From NCBI GenBank assembly GCA_001766655.1, contig MJCC01000008.1, positions 1,008 through 65,007 of the forward strand: a stretch of 64,000 nt of DNA, in the 5' to 3' direction. Origin of the DNA: Phytomonas francai (Eukaryota > Euglenozoa > Kinetoplastea > Trypanosomatida > Trypanosomatidae). The translations under genes and the position numbers were made by a program. This document shows, one piece after another, positions 59,401 to 64,000 of this stretch (position 1 is its first letter; each line of letters opens with the position of its first letter). The notes under the pieces are model-generated. The model made no database searches. It saw only the letters and a program-made list of their open reading frames with translations, and had not been told where the DNA came from.

Positions 59401-60385
59401 CTATTTGCACCGTACGAAACACGACTATAAAGCCGCCATTGAGCATAGCGTGGTACTTGCGCAGTCCCCACTTCTTCAGATCCCCCGTGCCGATCGACTA
59501 TCTTACCGGATGCGTTGCCTAACTGAAGCACGAGAGTGCGCTTGTGAATGTGGCTCGGGGCAAATTCAACAAATTGAACAACTCCTTTCTTTGTTGGAGG
59601 CCCAGCAGCGACTTCTAAATATAGTCAGCGATTACATCGGCTCAGGCCAGTCGCAGCTAGACAAAACTTGGCACGTAGACGGCCGGATGGTGACTGAACG
59701 GGATCTGGCCTTGGCACACGCCGAACAGCTCTCTGAGGGTGTCTGCTCCGTGAGTGAGATTCTGGAAATAGCTGGGATGTACGCGGCTTATGGTGGTGCG
59801 GAAGTGCAACTTGATGTACTTGTGAGCTCTAATGTCAGTGACTCGTGTGTATTTGCAATGTGTATCCTGCGGACCTACCAGCTCCGTGATGATAATATGG
59901 AAGACCTCACACGGCGCCTTATTGAACGATATTACAAGAGGAACGTTGCGTTTCCTATCCCAACTGTGATTCAAGTCTTAGAAGCGTGTTATTATGTCAA
60001 GTTCCCACAAGGCTGCCTTTCCGCGGCTAAACTGTTGTTAGAGGTTGGTGTAGATGTCAAGGTTCTTTTTTATTCATACCAAGATTTGATCGAGGAGCGG
60101 TATCAAGAAGCGGCCATGTGTGAAGCATTTATTCAGGCCGGTGTTACAACCGCGTATCTTGTCCATTCGTTAGCCTTTGTTCTTTATGAAATGGCTAGAG
60201 CGGCACGAAGAGGCGCCCTTCGATTTACAGTAATAGCTCAGGCAATGCAAGTGCTGAGGGATTATATAAGTCTATGCGCTAGCAGCCGAACAATTGGGAA
60301 CGCTGAACATCTTGCCCTAAATGAAGCCGAAAACTATCTTAGGCTCTCGGACAAGATTAGTAATGCCGGCCAAAGTCAAGGGTAG
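56453..60385 (+). CDS. Nup155-type nucleoporin (inner ring of nuclear pore)
   Basis: A 1310-residue scaffold nucleoporin of the Nup155/Nup170 family. The N-terminal beta-propeller has the diagnostic sequence GIFPSISRVWLAVDNRLILW, the WNYRNERELCQFDEIPELIV segment, then VAVGNPVRPQKGIFQLHV and GRIFCAGLDGNLYELQYARE, all aligning with human Nup155. The C-terminal two thirds form an alpha-solenoid (for example QVARKALQTALLLHQSRFLP and ISAVNISHSTWGLF). It would anchor the inner ring to the pore membrane and to the Nup93 complex. The start is the ATG at 56453; a frame five codons longer would need TTG. Length is close to that of other Nup155 proteins, so the gene appears complete. Confidence 0.9.
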   Translation: MNDTLQTSRDVCVAIENSIVAEIGACTARRCLNPNSSGHVHSHPSALMTRDSTWCIPDVIPVGDLVWPSPLLSIWKKMNYSSFAGIFPSISRVWLAVDNRLILWNYRNERELCQFDEIPELIVAVGNPVRPQKGIFQLHVTFVLPVATSEAVYLLGVCIGNEEELSEVRLLNLGYSVIAPSLLGKIIGIEETGRIFCAGLDGNLYELQYARESTPLIPRIRIVCFSFFLSKWPVLGQITSLISTVKQAWTGPKAGLSDIVVDKAHDLLFSLDEQSVISVWRILPNNLKFLKSLAHQPGRYLPSNTFHTQPFSPLCKLFVIDPDHDGCALTAIALSGEQFRYRYTDYYAGNQSVEFVLLGYVPSHCKASHEVGVCYANGSVVILANSSENSADELVLISSPKAIMEPHSKFRSIVTTFDSSESRIIRVDAIEMVSPVEPCVSPNDLCAQVNHPPPIFAVVHRHGVSFFLQMRPVDTLYTIMSMSDVKNREGLLQRFASIYNVVDYTAMLLQIAISAVNISHSTWGLFTADSFNKLPASAIGAFTQAGGPTFDQLGSILFNCSSPAPKRIARELLRSAALSTTQSSLPDASGTKQIVIFLSPYSSALVTYMARALYDVWDVPLQKISQGNLKTIETVFSLLVRFLESTELMTCSEEGLRIDIPHRWEINKVVVWLPPGKTLSLYDVNKFQMIMLFQAYQVARKALQTALLLHQSRFLPLPSEDRLLTFGQIVRDEMVARRLGQYYSQLILSSQRGIESAASQQVRSFAELQRRCPYFFASVETQEFKAQSEIAMLTRGGSLDSLTVSQLDQWMSSVAPHAGSYWLSGALQTICQQLKDLKREDLAVQLLLHAAGQLDPSNASLPLYLAEQSGRLVQENVSSILYTLYQNKYRALQLVASILESAWLSHRSVIDILLGSPHKSGAIWEIEPSDEFAHYYLLDWMRSPREDLNITQTLRDTLVAARSPFLEKYLTQNSALLGEEYAHYLHRTKHDYKAAIEHSVVLAQSPLLQIPRADRLSYRMRCLTEARECACECGSGQIQQIEQLLSLLEAQQRLLNIVSDYIGSGQSQLDKTWHVDGRMVTERDLALAHAEQLSEGVCSVSEILEIAGMYAAYGGAEVQLDVLVSSNVSDSCVFAMCILRTYQLRDDNMEDLTRRLIERYYKRNVAFPIPTVIQVLEACYYVKFPQGCLSAAKLLLEVGVDVKVLFYSYQDLIEERYQEAAMCEAFIQAGVTTAYLVHSLAFVLYEMARAARRGALRFTVIAQAMQVLRDYISLCASSRTIGNAEHLALNEAENYLRLSDKISNAGQSQG

Positions 60386-61408
60386 CTGCACACTGGCATT
60401 CTAGGCTTGTTCTAAGTATCCAAGTTCCTCTTTAGGGGCCATTTCTCTGTAGTGAATATAATACAAGGTTTTGCAAACCCTCATGCATTGGCGTAGATTT
60501 ATTGTTTTTCTCAATGTATCTGATCATGAAAGGAATTGAGTCTTGTATGTCGTTTTTATACTTCCGACTAAAAAATTAAAAAAAATAATACAGACTAAAT
60601 GAGAAAAAGGAACTTATCTTCCTACTCTACCATCTGTCGGCAGCATATTCTTTTTCTCAGCATACCTGACTCGGTAGTCTTTTAACTTCCATGACCACTG
60701 TGCCGTCTATCACATCGGAGGAAAATAACGCTTGTTATGTCGTTTTAATAATAATGGTATTATTGTTAGTATTTTTATGAATTCATTAACACCCCTCCCT
60801 TGTATTTTTCAGGATCTCATATAAGGTTATGAAATTTCCGCGTGAATTAGTGTAATAGTCATGCTTTAGGACAAAGCTATGAAACGAGTCGAAAATGATA
60901 GAAGATTAAATGTCAATAGGGGACCATTCTGGATGCAGTTGCTGTGGCGGTGTCTGCAGATGTTATTCAAAGCTTGTAATGCCAAACACATTCACCAACG
61001 TGAGGTGGACGGAGATGTCAGCTATGCCCACCTTTACTTCTATCCAAATCAGTGGCCTCAAGGCAATGAAGATGTCATTCCGCTTTCTGAAAATATTTTT
61101 CAGGATTGCTTCAATGCACATTTTCAGTGGGTTGCTTTGAAACTTGTACAAATTGCTTTTATACTCTGTGTCATTGTTTTTTCAAAGTTCTAGCTTCCGT
61201 TTTGTACTGAGGATAAATCAGATTCATACATAATTTGAAATAGAAAAACAGAAGGAAGACTATTTATGTCTACCTGATAATCAAAATGGTGTTTTTATTG
61301 TTTCATTTCCCGTAATTAATGAACGTGTTGTTCCTTTATATTATCTTAGGCGGTGCAAGAAAGCTCTTCATTGCGAATCTCCCAAGACATTCGTTATTGT
61401 TATTTAGC

Positions 61409-61439
<31 letters not shown>

Positions 61440-61476
61440 GGTAATATTGAGTCTGTGAAGTTCAATTGGAAATGAT
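60386..61476. other. Intergenic with one weak candidate frame
   Basis: About 1.1 kb. An ATG frame at 60879-61193 (104 codons, plus strand) ends in a hydrophobic segment (ALKLVQIAFILCVIVF) and contains VSYAHLYFYPNQWPQGNED. It has no recognised family, and an overlapping frame exists on the other strand, so I do not call it a gene. The remainder is AT-rich with pyrimidine tracts and the TA repeat before the bromodomain gene. Confidence 0.45.
61412..61439. repeat. (TA)n microsatellite
   Basis: About 14 TA units, 38 bases before the bromodomain gene start. Confidence 0.9.
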
Positions 61477-62367
61477 ATGAAGAATAACGGAAGTATTGTA
61501 AGTCAACTGCGTGCACGAATAAAGAGAAAACGAGACGAAGCTCACGAGTATCTTGACCGCCAATTCTATGATAGATGCCGCAATATATTAAAGCTTGTTG
61601 AAGAAAAGGATTCCAACGAGTACTTTAAGCAGAATCCATCATCCCTACCGCAATACTCGCTCCATGTCCAACGGCCCATGTATTGGGACTGCATTCGAAA
61701 AAAGCTTAGCAGTTATAGTTACACAAAAGTGTCTAAATTTATAGAAGATATGCGCCTGGTGATCAACAACGCGTATGCTTACAATGGATTCACGTCTGCT
61801 GTTTCTCCGATTTGCAGGGATATAGAGCTGGTTATGGAAGATTTATTCATCAAACAGTTGAATGAAGCACCGCCGAATATTAGCGAGCTTAAGAGAATGG
61901 GCACCAAGTTGAGCTCTGATATTTCAAAGGAAATATGGAAAACCATATGCTTTTACGAAGAAAAGGATGAAAAGGCGGCGGGAACCAGGGCTTCGATTTC
62001 GTTGACGCAGTGTCGAGCCGCCACCCTCCGGAGAATACGGGAAATCATGGAATGTGCAGGCAGTCGAAGGAAGCAAAAGCAAATGGTGCGAGAAAATGGG
62101 CCTAAACGATCGTCTTCTGTAACTACAAAAGAGCCAGTGCAGCTGCAGCGACCAGCTTCAAAGAAAATTGCAGCTTTCCCACAGGTATATGAAAACGACA
62201 AAACCAGAAATGATGATAGTCCGACTCCGACACTGGAGCGGGTCCCACAGAATGCGCGTTCAGACAACTTCACGGTTCGCGAAATCAGCCCGATAAGGAT
62301 GGAAGATGACGACATATCGAGCACTGAGCACGATACAGAAGACTCACCTGCCTTTGCGCCAGAATAA
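61477..62367 (+). CDS. Bromodomain protein (296 aa)
   Basis: Residues about 27-127 form a bromodomain, the acetyl-lysine reader. Seen in order: helix Z with YDRCRNILKLVEEKDSNEYF, the ZA loop with LPQYSLHVQRPMYWDCIRKK (matching the usual P-x-Y and PMD-like positions), helix B with FIEDMRLVINNAYAYNG carrying the acetyl-lysine-binding Asn at residue 103, and helix C. The rest is basic then acidic and probably disordered, with a basic patch (SRRKQKQMVREN) and a Ser/Asp/Glu-rich tail. In kinetoplastids, bromodomain factors mark RNA polymerase II start regions and affect gene expression state. I cannot match it to a numbered family member. Confidence 0.85.
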   Translation: MKNNGSIVSQLRARIKRKRDEAHEYLDRQFYDRCRNILKLVEEKDSNEYFKQNPSSLPQYSLHVQRPMYWDCIRKKLSSYSYTKVSKFIEDMRLVINNAYAYNGFTSAVSPICRDIELVMEDLFIKQLNEAPPNISELKRMGTKLSSDISKEIWKTICFYEEKDEKAAGTRASISLTQCRAATLRRIREIMECAGSRRKQKQMVRENGPKRSSSVTTKEPVQLQRPASKKIAAFPQVYENDKTRNDDSPTPTLERVPQNARSDNFTVREISPIRMEDDDISSTEHDTEDSPAFAPE

Positions 62368-62377
62368 AAAAGGGTTG

Positions 62378-62500
62378 ATGAAGTACTACATACCATGTCT
62401 TTTCATATTTATATCCATTCTCAGTGTGTTATCTGTAGCGCTGTACCTTTGGTACGAGAAAGGCAACAAATTTCCCTTTAATGCCAAGGAGAGTCGATGA
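62378..62500 (+). CDS. Possible 40-residue single-pass membrane peptide
   Basis: An ATG frame begins 10 bases after the bromodomain stop and encodes 40 residues: a short start, one strongly hydrophobic helix (YIPCLFIFISILSVLSVALY) and a basic tail ending GNKFPFNAKESR. The size and layout fit small membrane-complex subunits. No family was recognised. The very short gap to the preceding gene leaves no room for its own splice acceptor, so it would have to be translated from the bromodomain mRNA or reached by splicing inside that gene. Chance is a real alternative. Confidence 0.3.
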   Translation: MKYYIPCLFIFISILSVLSVALYLWYEKGNKFPFNAKESR

Positions 62501-62939
62501 AAATATTTTATTAGCATATAATTCTCATATTCTCCCCTTTTTTGTGTGTGTGTGAATCCAGCTTTCGTTGGCGTCAGACGATGCCAAGAAAAGATTGTAG
62601 AATATCAATCTGTGCACGCAATGTGTAGTGGAAAGGGGTTTATCGGCGCTTGAGCCACATTACTGGAAACAAATGAGAGCTCATTGTTCAATCCTGGTAA
62701 AGGGCTTCAAACCTGATGTTGTAAAGTATTTCTCTTTCTCCTTGTTTAACACATCCTTTCAATTTTGTAATGTGAAATACTCACTGGCGCTTTTATTGTT
62801 GATATTGGAGATCACACCCTGATAGTACCTTTCATTTGTTTTTTACATTTTGTTCTACCCTGCTTTGTGTCCTTATTCCTCACAGTACTTAACATCAAGC
62901 CGATTGAATTCAAAACATACCGTGAACATTGCTTCGATT
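62501..62939. other. Intergenic spacer
   Basis: About 440 bases before the right-edge gene; no gene seen. The splice-acceptor tract of that gene lies at its end. Confidence 0.6.
62829..62885 (+). promoter_or_regulatory. Polypyrimidine tract with CACAG, likely trans-splice acceptor
   Basis: A pyrimidine-rich tract (T runs, then CCCTGCTTTGTGTCCTTATT) ends in CACAG with AG at 62884-62885, 54 bases before the first ATG in the correct frame. It decides the ATG at 62940 as start of the downstream gene. Confidence 0.6.
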
Positions 62940-64000
62940 ATGTTTTCTATCCCAAAGCTGATTCCTGTTTCCCAGCCCCAGCCCCCGATGCTGCCATCTT
63001 CGGGAGTCCTAGAACGACCCATACCCACTCCTTTCATGGTGTCGACCCCATTTCAGCCGAGGCAACTCTCAGTATCAAAAGTTGAAGCACCCATTCTATC
63101 GGCCCCCGTCGCTATACCGGTTCCTGTTATGCCGGTTACCGCACCGGCCTCCGTTCCAATCCCAGCTCCGCACCCCACCACGGCATCCCCCAAACCCATT
63201 CCGCTATTCTCTGCCACAAACCCTACCTCTGTGTCAGTGCCCAAGCCAAGCTCAGAAGCCGCACTAGAGCCAGTTAGCAGTGCTGTATTTCCTGCCTTCT
63301 CGGCAAGGTTGCCTACGGTAGACCCTCCTCCCCCCCTTAGAACGGAGCTGCCGGAGGCCCCGCCGCCCCTGATGGTCGAGGTGCCTGCGCACGGACAGGA
63401 TGGGGCCGCCGCTGTGAATGACCCCGACGCTTCCGGGAAGAGTGCACCGCTGGTGGCTGGAAGCAAAGGGCCTGTCGTCGTGGCGTGCCGTGGGCCGGAT
63501 TACAGGAGGTGGGTGTACCCTACGCCACAGCTTCCGCCACCACTCAGCGCAGAGGCTGGTCGGCTCGGAGTTTTAGCGGCCCCGCAGGTGTGGGCGGCGC
63601 CTCCTTTCACGGAGCTCGACGCAACAGTGGTGGACATCGTTCCAGACCCGATGTGTCCTGACTACGTTGTGTTTGGTGGCGCCCAGTATCACAGCTTCTT
63701 CCCAGTTTTTGCACGTGGTCATGCTGAAAAAGATAAATTAAATCCAAAGTTGGGATTAAACCGCGAAGATATCGCTCCCCTCGTGGAGCTGAGACGTATT
63801 CAGTTCATGTTAGACCAGTTAAGGGTGGCGCAGCGTTATCTTCAGCTAAAGGGGATTGAAAGCAAAGCTCTCACAAGGGCTGAACAAGCTCCTGTTTCAG
63901 CTTCACAAGAAACTCATCAGGACGCTTTGCCTCAGAGAAAAGAGATCGATTTGACCACTGCTGATCTTGAGAAAGGAACGCTTTGGACCCTGGCGTGGGC
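62940..64000 (+). CDS. Proline-rich protein, C-terminus cut by window edge
   Basis: Open from the ATG at 62940 to the window end: 353 codons plus two bases. Residues 1 to about 150 are strongly Pro/Ala/Val/Ser-rich and disordered (begins MFSIPKLIPVSQPQPPMLPS; later PVAIPVPVMPVTAPASVPIP). From about residue 165 the sequence becomes more ordered (VVVACRGPDYRRWVYPTPQL, then DYVVFGGAQYHSFFPVFARG and a helix with LVELRRIQFMLDQLRVAQRY). I recognise no family. A long disordered N-terminus before a folded core is common in RNA-granule and trafficking proteins, but that is only a pattern. The start is chosen as the first in-frame ATG after the splice-acceptor signal. Base composition is more GC-rich than in the neighbours. 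Confidence 0.75.
   Translation, partial: MFSIPKLIPVSQPQPPMLPSSGVLERPIPTPFMVSTPFQPRQLSVSKVEAPILSAPVAIPVPVMPVTAPASVPIPAPHPTTASPKPIPLFSATNPTSVSVPKPSSEAALEPVSSAVFPAFSARLPTVDPPPPLRTELPEAPPPLMVEVPAHGQDGAAAVNDPDASGKSAPLVAGSKGPVVVACRGPDYRRWVYPTPQLPPPLSAEAGRLGVLAAPQVWAAPPFTELDATVVDIVPDPMCPDYVVFGGAQYHSFFPVFARGHAEKDKLNPKLGLNREDIAPLVELRRIQFMLDQLRVAQRYLQLKGIESKALTRAEQAPVSASQETHQDALPQRKEIDLTTADLEKGTLWTLAW

Noticed and set aside
60879..61193. 104-codon plus-strand frame
   Set aside because: No family, an overlapping frame on the other strand and no clear splice-acceptor support; kept only as a note in the spacer entry.
1..64000. CRISPR arrays, bacterial operons, insertion sequences
   Set aside because: None seen; gene content and layout are eukaryotic.

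Overview
The window looks like nuclear DNA of a kinetoplastid protist. Three lines of evidence support this. A protein at 50237-52099 has the architecture of the kinetoplastid RNA-editing (editosome) KREPA family: two C2H2 zinc fingers and a C-terminal OB fold. A PfkB-type kinase ends exactly in the glycosomal/peroxisomal signal -SKL. The genes are intronless and lie in two long same-strand clusters, with polypyrimidine tracts followed by AG in front of several start codons, as expected for polycistronic transcription and spliced-leader trans-splicing. The genus cannot be fixed from the sequence. Intergenic gaps of 1-2 kb and AT-rich spacers are longer than usual for Leishmania or Trypanosoma, so a bodonid or early-branching kinetoplastid is plausible. 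TAA, TAG and TGA all end genes, so the standard code applies.

Left arm (1-35.2 kb, all genes on the minus strand). In order of position: an unrecognised protein cut by the window edge (1-1694); a broken glycosyltransferase-like gene (3415-about 4915); a condensin subunit 1 (CAP-D2) gene with two frame breaks (7186-10688); a PfkB-family kinase with an in-frame TGA at codon 50 and a PTS1 tail (11437-12642); the autophagy ubiquitin-like protein Atg8 (13071-13442); and a 6589-residue HECT ubiquitin ligase (15408-35177). The ligase carries LamG-like and SPRY-like segments, three copies of a roughly 160-residue module and a degenerate kinase-like segment.

Centre (35.2-39.6 kb). This is a divergent strand-switch region with no convincing gene. 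It contains a GC-rich, homopolymer-rich block near 38.1-38.9 kb. In kinetoplastids such regions usually hold RNA polymerase II start sites for the two opposing gene clusters.

Right arm (39.6-64 kb, all genes on the plus strand). In order: a PSP1-domain protein, an RRM protein, a small helical protein, eIF3 subunit c, a coiled-coil protein, a protein disulfide isomerase, a small OB-fold protein, the KREPA-like editosome protein, an L1-domain ribosome-biogenesis protein, CCT-theta, a Nup155-type nucleoporin, a bromodomain protein, a possible 40-residue membrane peptide, and a proline-rich protein cut by the right edge. As is normal for these organisms, neighbours are mostly unrelated in function. 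The exception is the adjacent pair of OB-fold proteins that look like editosome components.

The most interesting items are the giant HECT protein with its repeated modules and pseudokinase-like insert, the adjacent OB-fold/editosome pair, and the broken reading frames in genes that are otherwise well preserved.
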